64,000 bases of DNA from Paraprevotella clara YIT 11840 (GTDB lineage: Bacteria > Bacteroidota > Bacteroidia > Bacteroidales > Bacteroidaceae). The position numbers were made by a program, and so were the translations under genes. Below, piece after piece: positions 1-9,366 of this stretch (position 1 is its first letter; every line of letters starts with the position of its first letter). The DNA is taken from the NCBI RefSeq assembly GCF_000233955.1, contig NZ_JH376616.1, forward strand, positions 62,001 to 126,000, read 5' to 3'. Under the pieces are notes generated by a model, which was not told where the DNA came from, did not search any database, and saw nothing but the letters and a program-made list of their open reading frames with translations.

Positions 1-1477
1 GACGGAAATCATCTACCGACTGACGCATGCCGCGTCCAATTACGTATTCCTGAGCCGTCCCCGACGTTTCGGCAAGTCGCTGTTGACAAGCACTTTGAAA
101 GCCTATTTCGAAGGACGGAGGGACTTGTTCAAAGGTTTGGCCATGGAACGTTTGGAAACGGAATGGACGGAATATCCGGTGCTGCATTTCGACATGAGCT
201 TGGGCAAGCACATGGAAAAGGAACAGTTGGAACGTTACCTGTTGTCCCAACTGGAACAAATAGAAGAAGATTACGGCATACATTCGGACTCTCCCGATTC
301 CAATATACGGCTGACAAAACTTATCCGTCACGTTCACGAGCAGACGGACCGCCAAGTGGTGGTGCTCATCGACGAATACGATGCGCCCTTGCTTGACGTG
401 GTGCATGAAGAAAAGAACCTGCCCGTCCTGCGTAACATCATGCGCAACTTTTATAGTCCGCTCAAAGCCTGCGACCCTTACCTGCGTTTCGTCTTCCTCA
501 CCGGTATTACCAAATTTTCGCAACTCAGTATCTTTAGCGAACTGAATAATATCCAAAACATCAGCATGTTGCCGGAATACGCCGCCATCTGTGGCATTAC
601 GGAAGAGGAAATGGCCACCCAAATGGACGAAGACTTGGACATTTTAGCCAAACGGATGGGCATAAGCCGCGAGGAAGCCGTACAGAAACTCAAGTACAAT
701 TACGACGGCTACCATTTCACCTGGCCTTCACCGGACATCTATAACCCATTCAGCCTGCTGAACGCCTTCGTCACCGGGCGGTTGGATTCTTATTGGTTCG
801 GCAGTGGCACGCCCACGTATCTCATCGAGATGTTAAAAAAGTATGGCGTGTTGCCCTCCAAGATTGGAGGCAATGAGGCCACGGCGGAAGAGTTCGATGC
901 CCCCACGGAGCGTATGGCAAGCATCACTCCCCTGCTCTACCAAAGCGGATACGTCACCATCAAGGACGCGGATACGGACTTCGGTATCTACAGGCTCGAC
1001 ATTCCCAATAAAGAAGTGCGCATAGGATTGATGCGCAGCCTCCTGCCCTATTATGTCACACCCGACACGCTGACGGCCACGACCACAATCGTCAATCTGG
1101 CCCGCGCCTTGGTGAAAGGAGACATGGAAGGCATGTTGCAACTCCTCCAGACTTTCCTTTCCACCGTGCCTTATTGCGACCATACGGACTACGAAGGCCA
1201 TTATCAACAGATGCTCTATATCATTTTCAGCCTCTTGGGCATGTATGTGGATGTGGAAGTGAGTACCCCGAGGGGACGGGTGGACATGGTGATGCGCACG
1301 GCCACTACGCTCTACATCGTGGAGCTGAAATTGAACCAATCCGCCGAAGCCGCCATGCAGCAAATTGACCTGAAGAACTATCCCGAACGCTTCGCCTTGT
1401 GCGGCCTGCCCATGGTAAAGGTCGGAATCAACTTTGACATGGAACGGCACACGCTGAAGGATTGGATGATCGAATAA
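1..1477 (+). CDS. AAA-ATPase-like / PD-(D/E)XK nuclease family protein (5' truncated)
   Basis: The reading frame is open from base 2, so the start lies before the window; about 491 residues are visible. Near the visible N-terminus a SRPRRFGKSLL stretch is the variant P-loop of the AAA-ATPase_like family (PF09820 type), and VVVLIDEYDAPL further on is the Walker B region. The C-terminus holds GRVDMVM followed by YIVELKLN, the D...ExK core of the PDDEXK_9 (DUF1703) nuclease-like domain. Such genes are abundant and often multicopy in Bacteroidales; their role is not established. The long antisense frame over 833-1513 is a shadow of this gene. Family call is firm, function is not. Confidence 0.85.
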   Translation, partial: TEIIYRLTHAASNYVFLSRPRRFGKSLLTSTLKAYFEGRRDLFKGLAMERLETEWTEYPVLHFDMSLGKHMEKEQLERYLLSQLEQIEEDYGIHSDSPDSNIRLTKLIRHVHEQTDRQVVVLIDEYDAPLLDVVHEEKNLPVLRNIMRNFYSPLKACDPYLRFVFLTGITKFSQLSIFSELNNIQNISMLPEYAAICGITEEEMATQMDEDLDILAKRMGISREEAVQKLKYNYDGYHFTWPSPDIYNPFSLLNAFVTGRLDSYWFGSGTPTYLIEMLKKYGVLPSKIGGNEATAEEFDAPTERMASITPLLYQSGYVTIKDADTDFGIYRLDIPNKEVRIGLMRSLLPYYVTPDTLTATTTIVNLARALVKGDMEGMLQLLQTFLSTVPYCDHTDYEGHYQQMLYIIFSLLGMYVDVEVSTPRGRVDMVMRTATTLYIVELKLNQSAEAAMQQIDLKNYPERFALCGLPMVKVGINFDMERHTLKDWMIE

Positions 1478-1561
1478 GCTGCCGATGGCACGTGCTTTCC
1501 GAATGGAAAGCAAGAACTTTCACCTTAACCTATTGAATAATAGACTACAGGCGCATTTACG

Positions 1562-1663
1562 CAAGTTTCAGAAGTGAAAGACTTGTGAAGGCTTTTTTAT
1601 GACAGGGTTCACCTTAATACGCTGATATACAAAAAGTATGAAGGATGCGAACCCTTTTCCCGA
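1562..1663 (+). terminator. Hairpins downstream of the AAA-ATPase gene, probable terminator
   Basis: Two stem-loops follow each other in the 300-base gap. The first (about 1562-1600) pairs CAAG-TTTCA with TGAAA-GA-CTTG and is followed by a T run. The second pairs GGGTTC (1605-1610) with GAACCC (1649-1654), encloses a second helix (CCTTAATAC with GTATGAAGG, one mismatch) and ends in TTTT. Termination of the upstream gene is the simplest reading. Confidence 0.5.
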
Positions 1664-1733
1664 CAAAACTCCTTATAGAGGAGAAAAGAGGCATGTTTGT
1701 CCGGAACCAAAAGAATAAATGAAACATTGCAAT

Positions 1734-1758
1734 CTTACTTTGCTCGCTGCAAAGTAAG
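1734..1758. promoter_or_regulatory. Perfect palindrome before ugd
   Basis: CTTACTTTGC (1734-1743), a 5-base spacer and GCAAAGTAAG (1749-1758) form a perfect 10-bp inverted repeat 22 bases before the dehydrogenase start. The left arm contains TTACTTTG, close to the Bacteroidetes -7 box, so the palindrome may overlap the promoter of the polysaccharide cluster as an operator or form a leader hairpin. No clear -33 TTTG lies at the ideal distance. Confidence 0.4.
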
Positions 1759-1780
1759 GTAATAAATCTATACTTATCAA

Positions 1781-3031
1781 ATGAAAAAGGATATAAAAAT
1801 AGCCGTAGCCGGTACAGGTTACGTCGGGCTTAGTATCGCCACACTTTTAAGCCAACATCATCAAGTAACGGCCGTAGATGTCATCCCCGAAAAAGTGGAT
1901 TTAATCAACAGCCGGAAGTCACCCATTCAGGACGAATACATCGAGAAGTATCTGGCCGAAAAGGAACTGAATCTGACCGCCACACTCGACGGAGCCAAAG
2001 CCTACGCCGATGCGGACTTCGTGGTCATCGCCGCACCGACAAACTACGACCCGGTGAAGAACTACTTCGATACCAGCCACGTGGAGGAAGTCATCGAATT
2101 AGTGAAGAAAGTCAATCCCCATGCGATAATGGTCATCAAGAGCACCATTCCTGTGGGGTACACGGAAAGCGTACGCAAAAAGTTAGGCACGGAAAATGTC
2201 ATCTTCTCACCTGAGTTCCTGCGCGAGAGCAAAGCCCTGTACGACAACCTCTACCCCAGCCGTATCATCGTAGGCCGCCCCGAAGGCGATGCCCGGTTGG
2301 ACAAGGCCGCACACGACTTTGCAGCCCTCCTGCAGGAAGGGGCCATCAAAGAAAACATTGACACGCTGTTCATGGGACTGACCGAAGCCGAGGCCGTGAA
2401 ACTCTTTGCCAACACCTACCTGGCCTTGAGGGTCTCCTATTTCAATGAGTTGGACACGTACGCCGAGATGAAGGGTCTGGACACGAAAGCCATCATCGAA
2501 GGGGTAAGCCTCGACCCGCGCATCGGAAGACATTACAACAACCCCTCTTTCGGTTACGGTGGCTACTGCCTGCCCAAAGACACCAAGCAACTGTTGGCCA
2601 ACTATCAAGACGTCCCGGAAAACCTCATCGAGGCCATAGTGGAAAGCAACCGCACGCGCAAGGATTTCATTGCCGACCGCGTACTGCACACGGCCGGTTA
2701 CTACGACTATTACAACCGTGGCGACTTCAATCCTTCCGAGGAGCGGAAGTGTGTCATCGGCGTGTACCGCCTGACGATGAAATCGAACTCGGACAACTTC
2801 CGCCAATCGAGCATCCAAGGCGTGATGAAGCGCATCAAGGCCAAAGGTGCGGAGATCGTCATCTATGAACCCACGTTAGAAGATGGCAGCACGTTCTTCG
2901 GCAGCAAGGTGGTGAATGACTTGGATGCTTTCAAGAGCCAAAGCCATGCCATTATTGCCAACCGGTATGATGCTTGTCTGGATGATGTGGAAGAAAAGGT
3001 TTATACGAGGGATATTTTCAGGAGGGATTGA
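1781..3031 (+). CDS. ugd: Nucleotide-sugar dehydrogenase, UDP-glucose 6-dehydrogenase type
   Basis: 416 residues. Oxidises a UDP-hexose, most likely UDP-glucose to UDP-glucuronate, with two NAD+, providing an acidic sugar precursor for the polysaccharide cluster it heads. The N-terminal Rossmann motif GTGYVG is at about residues 11-16. The central domain follows, and the catalytic cysteine sits in GGYCLPKDT (Cys263), diagnostic of the UDPG/MGDP dehydrogenase family. Length fits the short bacterial Ugd class. Its base composition resembles the chromosome rather than the AT-rich genes behind it. UDP-GlcNAc or UDP-ManNAc dehydrogenase activity cannot be excluded from sequence, but the short form and motif spacing favour UDP-glucose. 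Confidence 0.88.
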   Translation: MKKDIKIAVAGTGYVGLSIATLLSQHHQVTAVDVIPEKVDLINSRKSPIQDEYIEKYLAEKELNLTATLDGAKAYADADFVVIAAPTNYDPVKNYFDTSHVEEVIELVKKVNPHAIMVIKSTIPVGYTESVRKKLGTENVIFSPEFLRESKALYDNLYPSRIIVGRPEGDARLDKAAHDFAALLQEGAIKENIDTLFMGLTEAEAVKLFANTYLALRVSYFNELDTYAEMKGLDTKAIIEGVSLDPRIGRHYNNPSFGYGGYCLPKDTKQLLANYQDVPENLIEAIVESNRTRKDFIADRVLHTAGYYDYYNRGDFNPSEERKCVIGVYRLTMKSNSDNFRQSSIQGVMKRIKAKGAEIVIYEPTLEDGSTFFGSKVVNDLDAFKSQSHAIIANRYDACLDDVEEKVYTRDIFRRD

Positions 3032-3248
3032 ATTTGTTTGTTAATCTAAACATGTTCTTCGTTATAAAAATATCTAAAAATAAAAATTTAGCTATCAAAA
3101 AATGATGTATTCTGATTGTAGCAAAGGAACTGCATTTGGCGTAAACCAATCTATTAAGTATTCTCTTATATTTCCAGAACCTTTCGCAATGTTTAGGATG
3201 ACAAAAAGAAAACTATTTTTAATTTAATCTCTTCAAATATACATACAC

Positions 3249-4162
3249 ATGCCTAATATAAATCAACATTCCCCAAGCAAACATGCTTATCTGATAATTG
3301 CCCACACCAACTGGGGGCAACTAAATAAATTAGTTCGTGTTTTGGATGACTCACGGAACGATATATATATACATATCGACCTGAAACAATTAATATCTTT
3401 TAACAATTCAGGGGGGGGGTAAAAACGAAATATTCTAATGTGTATATCGTCAATAGTATTGATGTAAGATGGGGACATGTCAGTCAAATAAAGGCCGAAA
3501 TAGAACTGTTTGAAAAGTCCTCGCTAAAGCAATATAGTTATTACCATTTAATAAGCGGAATGGATTTGCCCTTGCATAATCAGAATTATATTCACAAATT
3601 CTTTGAAAGGAATCAAGGCTATGAGTTTATCGGTTTCGGAAATAAAAATTGGGATGTAAGAAATAGAGTGCATTGCCATAATTTTTGTATAAGTTTTCTG
3701 AGGTCTAACAATATGTTCATAAAATATATGTCTCGTTTTCTGAGAAAAATGTTCAATAGGCTGCAAGTATTATTCCATGTATATATAAATAATGCAGATT
3801 ATATTTACAGATATGGATGTAATTGGTGCAGTGTAACGCACGATTTTGTTACAGACCTTTTAAAAGGGAAAAAAGAGATATTTCAAACATACAAATATTC
3901 CTTTTGTCCAGACGAAATATACAAGCAAACTTTTGCCATAAACTCAAAATATAGAAATAAAATTTTTGATTATAATAACGAGTTTAAAGGTTGTATGAGA
4001 GAAATAGATTGGAATCGTGGGCGACCTTATATTTGGCGGACAGATGATTTTGATACATTGATATCATCAGAAAAACTATTTGCAAGAAAATTTGACGAAA
4101 GAGCAGATAGCACAATCATTGATAAAATAGTAAATAGAATAATGTTTGAACAACAGGCTTAA
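3249..4162 (+). CDS. Core-2/I-branching beta-1,6-GlcNAc transferase-like protein, frameshifted at a poly-G tract (OFF)
   Basis: An ATG at 3249 opens a frame with AYLIIAHTNWGQLNKLVRVLDD and IYIHID, the usual start of bacterial 'Branch' family (PF02485) glycosyltransferases. It stops after 57 codons, immediately behind nine G residues (3411-3419). The rest of the protein (VYIVNSIDVRWG, YYHLISGMDLPLH, NWCSVTHDFV, CPDEIYKQT) continues to 4162 in another frame. Ten or seven G would fuse the parts into a continuous protein of 304 or 303 residues. The enzyme would add a branching GlcNAc or similar sugar in the cytoplasm. A sequencing error in the homopolymer is the alternative, but the poly-G position and the second such gene at 8051 favour phase variation. 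Confidence 0.8.
3411..3419 (+). repeat. Poly-G tract (G9), putative phase-variation switch
   Basis: Nine consecutive G inside the coding region of the branching transferase. At nine, translation hits TAA directly after the tract; at ten (or seven) the frame joins the downstream portion. Long G runs are otherwise absent from the surrounding AT-rich DNA. Confidence 0.8.
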
Positions 4163-4285
4163 AATGAATAGGTTTAAATCATTCGTTATAAATCTTTCAA
4201 TTGCAGTATATTTCAATCGATGTTATTTAAATCGTATCGTTTAAGAAATGAGCGGTTTTGAATTCAATTTTCTGAAACTCATTCT

Positions 4286-5833
4286 ATGTCTTCTCAAACA
4301 TCTGACAATAAACGCATAGCAAAAAATACACTGCTGCTATATTTCAGAATGCTCTTTATGATGGCGGTTAACCTTTACGCCTCACGTGTTATTCTGAACA
4401 CGTTGGGCATCACGGATTACGGCATCAACAATGTGGTGGGGGGAGTGATAACCATGCTAGGATTCCTTACGGGGTCTTTAGGGGGAGCTTCTTCACGTTA
4501 TATCACCTACGATTTAGGCAAAGGCGACATGACGGTTATGAAGAAAACGTTCGGCAACATCCTTAGCATCCATTTTATTCTTGCGGTTATAGTTCTGTTG
4601 GTAGGTGAAACGTTGGGACTCTGGTTCATGTCCACTCAGCTACAAATTCCTCCAGAACGTGAGGCCGCTGCCATGTGGGTATACCAGTTCTCCATTTTTT
4701 CCTCTGTACTGGCTGTGGTCAGCGTGCCATACAACGCCACCATCATAGCCCATGAAAAGATGTCGGCCTTTGCCTATATCTCCATTGCCGATGCGGTACT
4801 GAAGCTACTGATTGTCTATCTTTTGGTGCTGATTCCCTATGACAAGCTGATTGTTTATGCAATTCTATTTTTTTGTGTTCAGGCCTTTGACCGCATAGTG
4901 TATGGCATTTATTGTTCGCGTCATTTTAAAGAGACGCGGACTCGACCCAAGTACGATGGAAAGCAGTTCAAGGAAATCTTTGTTTTTGCGGGATGGACGA
5001 TGAACGGAAATCTCGCTGTGATAGGTTATACGCAGGGACTGAATATTTTATTGAATATTTTTTTCGGTCCTACGGTAAACGCAGCCCGCGGCATTGCTGT
5101 GCAGGTACAGAGCGTATGCCAACAATTTTGCGGCAATTTCCAGATGGCCCTCAATCCACAACTGACAAAAAGTTATGCCCAAGGAAATTTGGAAAACATG
5201 CACCGGCTGTTGGTAAGAAGCTCCAAATTCTCGTTTTATATTCTGCTTCTTGTCGTTCTTCCATTAATGTTCGAGGCAGAATTAGTCTTAAAAGTTTGGT
5301 TGGGGATTGTGCCAGAACATACGGTGAATTTCCTTCGTCTAATGTTGGTTGTAGGGTTACTATATACGTTGTCAAATCCTATTAACGTATCAGTCCATGC
5401 CACAGGGCAGCTCAAGAAGTTTCAGACAATAGAAGGTACAATGTTGCTGCTGATTGTACCGATAGCTTACTTTTTATTAAAACACTTTAACGTACTGCCA
5501 GAATGTGTCTTCGTAGTACATATTATAGTAGAGCTATTAACTCAGTATGCCCGTATTCGTATTGTATTACCAATGATAGGCATGCAGCTGATAACTTACT
5601 TCAAACAAGTCATTATTCCTGTGAGCATGACCGCAGTATTAACTCCTATCATTCCTTTTGTCGTGTTTACTCATATGTCAATCTGTTGGTATCAGTTCTT
5701 TGTAATCTGCGTTGTTAATGTTCTGTGCATTTCCTTTGTGATTTACACATTAGGGTGTACTACTTCTGAACGTAAATTTTTAGCTGAAAAATTTGCTTCC
5801 AGTGTTCGGAAAATAACGAACACTTACAAATAA
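4286..5833 (+). CDS. Polysaccharide flippase (Wzx-like, MATE/MOP superfamily)
   Basis: 515 residues, very hydrophobic throughout with about 12 predicted membrane spans. It matches the Bacteroidales 'lipopolysaccharide biosynthesis protein' flippases: NTLLLYFRMLFMMAVNLYASRVIL near the start and LGITDYGINNVVGG just after. It would move lipid-linked repeat units across the inner membrane for periplasmic polymerisation by the Wzy-like protein encoded at 8051. The first 123 bases upstream (4163-4285) carry no recognisable gene. A 6-G run in the coding region (4438-4443) does not disturb the frame. Confidence 0.85.
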   Translation: MSSQTSDNKRIAKNTLLLYFRMLFMMAVNLYASRVILNTLGITDYGINNVVGGVITMLGFLTGSLGGASSRYITYDLGKGDMTVMKKTFGNILSIHFILAVIVLLVGETLGLWFMSTQLQIPPEREAAAMWVYQFSIFSSVLAVVSVPYNATIIAHEKMSAFAYISIADAVLKLLIVYLLVLIPYDKLIVYAILFFCVQAFDRIVYGIYCSRHFKETRTRPKYDGKQFKEIFVFAGWTMNGNLAVIGYTQGLNILLNIFFGPTVNAARGIAVQVQSVCQQFCGNFQMALNPQLTKSYAQGNLENMHRLLVRSSKFSFYILLLVVLPLMFEAELVLKVWLGIVPEHTVNFLRLMLVVGLLYTLSNPINVSVHATGQLKKFQTIEGTMLLLIVPIAYFLLKHFNVLPECVFVVHIIVELLTQYARIRIVLPMIGMQLITYFKQVIIPVSMTAVLTPIIPFVVFTHMSICWYQFFVICVVNVLCISFVIYTLGCTTSERKFLAEKFASSVRKITNTYK

Positions 5834-5904
5834 GAACTAAAACATACAATAAAGGAAAGAATAAAAACAAGAGATATACTCATCAAGAATTAATTATATT
5901 AGTT

Positions 5905-7092
5905 ATGAATGTCTTAATCATCACTTTATATACTCCGATGCCAGAGAATTATAAAGGCATTTCAGGTCTTATTTTTCATTTGCTGGAAAAGCGCCCTAAA
6001 AATATAGCTATAACCTTGTATAGTTATAATATTAATAAAATAAGTGAAGAGGTCAGGAAAAAAGTCGCTAAAGATCTGAACGTGGAGATACGTTTATTAA
6101 AAATACCACAATGGATATTATTTTGTTGTCGAAATGCTTTATTGAAACTTATCAATCTGTTATTACCATTGGATCTTCTTTGCTATTTGCCATTACCGAA
6201 TATGATAAAGAAGGAAATTGAATGTGGAAAATATGATACGGTATGGCTTTATCCGTTCTATTTCTTTCGCTGGATAAAAATCTTTCCGTCCCAACATTTT
6301 GTTCTTACCGGATGTGACAGTGGTGCATTATTTGCAAAACGTTGTGATAAAGATGCCTTTTTCAATAGAAGCATTAAACATATGTTATCCCTAAACTTAA
6401 GAATGAGGAAAGCGCGGAAGATAGAAAAGGAATTTAATTTGCCTAATGCAAGAATACATTTTGTTGGAAAAACAGATTTAGAATATTATACTTCGCACAA
6501 TAAGGTAAACAATGGCTTTTATACACCTCATCCACATTACAGAATTGTCAATAAATCAATAAAATTTAGTTCCAATTTATTGAAGGTGTTATGGGCAGGC
6601 AGCAATGACCTGTATATGCGGACAAAGGGACGTGAACTATTAGACTCGTTAGTAAAACATGCTCATTTCCTTTGTGATAAAATTGAAATCACCTTTTTAG
6701 GAAAGGGATGGAGTGAATATCACCGAGTTCTGACTGATTACGGGTATCAAAGTCAATGTATTCATTGGGTAGATAACTATGTTAATGAGATTATAAAATA
6801 TGATATACAGTTAGCTCCAATCTCAGTAGGAACCGGAACAAAAGGCAAGGTTTTAGATGCAATGGGAAACGGGTTATTATGCATCGGGACAGCCTTTGCT
6901 CTGGAAAATATAAGTTCAAATAATGTAGGGTGTATTGAATATGAAAATGCCGATACGGTTTGTGAGATACTTCAAGACATATATCAGAATCGAGAAAAAT
7001 ATGAAAATATAGCCCGGGTTGGAAAAAGTATTGTATTAAAAGAACATGCTCCTCAGTCCTGTTCTATAGAATTCTTTTCACATTTTAAATAG
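5905..7092 (+). CDS. Glycosyltransferase, GT4/GT-B-like
   Basis: 395 residues, AT-rich like its neighbours. The opening MNVLIITLYTPMPENYKG and the C-terminal half (VLWAGSNDLYMRTKGRELLD, GTGTKGKVLDAMGNGLLCIGT) resemble GT-B fold transferases. In that second half the sugar-nucleotide site normally contains an E/G-rich loop and a 'deciding' helix such as KVLDAMGNG. Donor and acceptor cannot be inferred. It lies 71 bases behind the flippase in the same direction, so it is probably co-transcribed and builds one linkage of the repeat unit. Sequence similarity to characterised families is weak by eye. Confidence 0.65.
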   Translation: MNVLIITLYTPMPENYKGISGLIFHLLEKRPKNIAITLYSYNINKISEEVRKKVAKDLNVEIRLLKIPQWILFCCRNALLKLINLLLPLDLLCYLPLPNMIKKEIECGKYDTVWLYPFYFFRWIKIFPSQHFVLTGCDSGALFAKRCDKDAFFNRSIKHMLSLNLRMRKARKIEKEFNLPNARIHFVGKTDLEYYTSHNKVNNGFYTPHPHYRIVNKSIKFSSNLLKVLWAGSNDLYMRTKGRELLDSLVKHAHFLCDKIEITFLGKGWSEYHRVLTDYGYQSQCIHWVDNYVNEIIKYDIQLAPISVGTGTKGKVLDAMGNGLLCIGTAFALENISSNNVGCIEYENADTVCEILQDIYQNREKYENIARVGKSIVLKEHAPQSCSIEFFSHFK

Positions 7093-7159
7093 ATATCTGA
7101 AAAAATATAATAACCCCTTGTATGTCATATAAATTAAATATTTAATAAAAATATAGCAT

Positions 7160-7960
7160 ATGAAAATTGTAAATTTTAAAGGTGGATTAGGAAATCAAAT
7201 ATTTTTCTATTTGATGTGTCTATATCTCAAAGAGTCATGCCCTAAAAATAAAATTTATGGAAATTATAATTCAAAGTTATTATGTGATCATAATGGATTG
7301 GAAATTCAAAATATTTTTGATATAGAACTTCCTCCTGAAACAATATGGAGCAAACTTGTGACCATATTTGCACGAGGAGCAAGTCGATTTATTAAAGGTG
7401 TAAAAGCTGATGATAACAGATTTCGCCTAAATGCTATTTATTATGATGGATGGTGGCAAGATAAGAAATATTTCTTGAATCATATCGCATATTTAAAATT
7501 TAGAGAAGTGAAATTAGACAAAACGAATGATAAGTTATTAAGAACTATTCAAACAACGAATTCTGTCTCATTGCATATCCGAAGAGGAGACTATTTACTA
7601 CCTAAATATAAAAAACTATATGGAGATATTTGCACTCTTCAATACTATCAATCTGCCATTCACATAATAGAAGATAAAATGGATGAACCATATTATTTTA
7701 TTTTTTCTAATGATATAAAATGGGTTAAAAAGAACATTCATCTAAAGCATGCTGTTTTTGTAGAAAATAATACAGGCTCCAATAGCTATATAGATATGTT
7801 CTTAATGTCTTGGTGTAAAGCCAATATAATAGCAAATAGTAGTTTTTCTTATTGGGGAGCTAAATTAAATGTACATCAACATCAAATTGTTGTATATCCT
7901 AAAAAATGGAATCAGATTCAGACTCCGGATTTATTTCCAAACGAATGGTATGGAATATAA
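7160..7960 (+). CDS. Alpha-1,2-fucosyltransferase family protein (GT11)
   Basis: 266 residues. The GT11 signature is clear: GGLGNQ at residues 9-14, HIRRGDY around 139-145 (the GDP-fucose binding HxRRxD motif) and NSSFSYWGA around 226-234. The enzyme transfers fucose, or a related 6-deoxysugar, from its GDP form in alpha-1,2 linkage to a galactose-type acceptor. Fucosylated surface glycans are a known trait of gut Bacteroidales and can mimic host sugars. No GDP-fucose synthesis genes occur in this window, so the donor must come from elsewhere. Slightly shorter than typical members of about 290 residues. Confidence 0.9.
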   Translation: MKIVNFKGGLGNQIFFYLMCLYLKESCPKNKIYGNYNSKLLCDHNGLEIQNIFDIELPPETIWSKLVTIFARGASRFIKGVKADDNRFRLNAIYYDGWWQDKKYFLNHIAYLKFREVKLDKTNDKLLRTIQTTNSVSLHIRRGDYLLPKYKKLYGDICTLQYYQSAIHIIEDKMDEPYYFIFSNDIKWVKKNIHLKHAVFVENNTGSNSYIDMFLMSWCKANIIANSSFSYWGAKLNVHQHQIVVYPKKWNQIQTPDLFPNEWYGI

Positions 7961-8050
7961 AGATTTGTTTGACATCTTTTATTCTCGTATTTTAGATGTT
8001 AATGTAATAATCCCTTTCGGGAGAAAAATTAAGTCGCAAACACATTCTCT

Positions 8051-9362
8051 ATGTATTTATATTGGTTAATATTCTGTGCTGTTTCCTATTGTGCATTTAG
8101 AAATTGGAAAACGACAACTATTGTTTGGATGCCTTTGCAGTTATTGTTCAATGAATGTGTTTGCTTGAGATACACATCACCCGCACTAACATTGGTATTG
8201 GCTGTTGACTTTTTGCTCTTATTGGTTTATTGCTTTCAATGGAAAAAATTGTACTTCAATTATAGAAAGTTCTTTTTTAAAAATATATTGATAGCCTACT
8301 TAGCTTCTTATTTGTTATCAATGATTTTTTCAATAGTATCCATTGAGGAAGTATTAACTGGCACTATTAAATATTTCATCCAAAATTTCATTATACTTTA
8401 CTTATTTCAAAAGGCACTCACAGGCTTTGATGAAATTAAGCTATTTATCAAAGCAACTTTTGTAGTAGCTGTTTTAATTATATCACTTGGGCTGTTTGAA
8501 GCAATAGTTGGAGACAATCCTATCTTGGACTATGTGTTTATGAACGCCCCTATTGATGCAATAGAGGGAAAAATGTATTACATTCCGCCATTTATGCAAA
8601 TGTCAGGGGAATTGCAACAACGTTTTGGAATGGTCCGTGCATTTTCCTTTTTTAACATTCATATTGCATTCGGATGTGCTTGCGTCCTGTTATTGTTCCT
8701 TTATGCTTATCTGTATAAACATAAAATCATACTATTCAAAAAGTTTTATTTGGCGATAGGCATTGGCTTATTTTTGACAGGTGTTTTTCTCTGTAATTCC
8801 AAAACTCCAATGGTCGGCTTGTTATTCTTTACTATTGGAATATTGTCTTTCAGAGATATAAGCCGTAGCTATGTAGTCTTCTTCATAGTGACTGTAGCAT
8901 TTGTCCTATTGATATATTTTCCAGATTACTTGAATAATATTCAGGCTTTATTCAATAGCAATGTTGCCGAAGAGGGGGGGGGGAAGCAATGTTGCTATGC
9001 GCACCAGACAATTTGAGGTCGGCCTCAGTTTGTTTGAAAGAAGTCCCTTGGTAGGAAATGGCATAGGATCAATCGCAGTCTTTATGAAAGGTGGTAATAA
9101 TGCCGATTTATTGGGAGCCGAAAGTTCATGGTTGAAAATACTCCCGGAAAGGGGCTTGGTTGGTGTTATCGTCTATCTCTATCTTTATTTTACCATGTAT
9201 CGGAAACTGTTGCCATATATGAGCAAAAGACCCCTTATTTGTTTTCTAGGGGGGATATTGGCGATGGAAACTGCCACGGGATTTTTGAATATGGTTATTT
9301 ATGGCAGTATCGTGATTGTGCTCTATATGATAGGAAATCTCCACAAGACGGCTAAATTATGA
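8051..9362 (+). CDS. O-antigen/EPS polymerase-ligase (Wzy-like), frameshifted at a poly-G tract (OFF)
   Basis: A multi-spanning membrane protein interrupted by a frameshift. The first frame runs 8051-9016 (321 residues). It changes reading phase at ten G (8974-8983) and ends 33 bases later. The second frame (to 9362) carries RTRQFEVGLSLFERSPLVGNGIGS and the last membrane spans, the conserved C-terminal loop of the O-antigen ligase/polymerase (Wzy_C) family. Nine G, or twelve, would give one continuous protein; at nine it is 436 residues. Wzy joins flipped repeat units in the periplasm, so switching it would change chain length or capsule presence. A homopolymer sequencing error is the alternative. 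Confidence 0.8.
8974..8983 (+). repeat. Poly-G tract (G10), putative phase-variation switch
   Basis: Ten consecutive G in the Wzy-like gene. The upstream frame needs nine (or twelve) to enter the downstream frame. Together with the G9 tract at 3411 it makes two single-nucleotide repeat switches in one polysaccharide cluster. Confidence 0.8.
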
Positions 9363-9366
9363 TTTT

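Noticed and set aside
833-1513. 226-codon open frame on the - strand opposite the first gene
   Set aside because: Lies fully antisense to a clear ATPase/nuclease family gene; composition typical of a shadow frame.
3102-3227. 41-codon frame after ugd (starts MMYSDCSKG)
   Set aside because: No signal peptide, no family resemblance, AT-rich region; too little support for a gene.
4438-4443. Six-G run in the flippase gene
   Set aside because: Frame is intact and the run is short; not a convincing switch.
9247-9255. Six-G run near the end of the Wzy-like gene
   Set aside because: In frame with the downstream half and shorter than the G10 tract.
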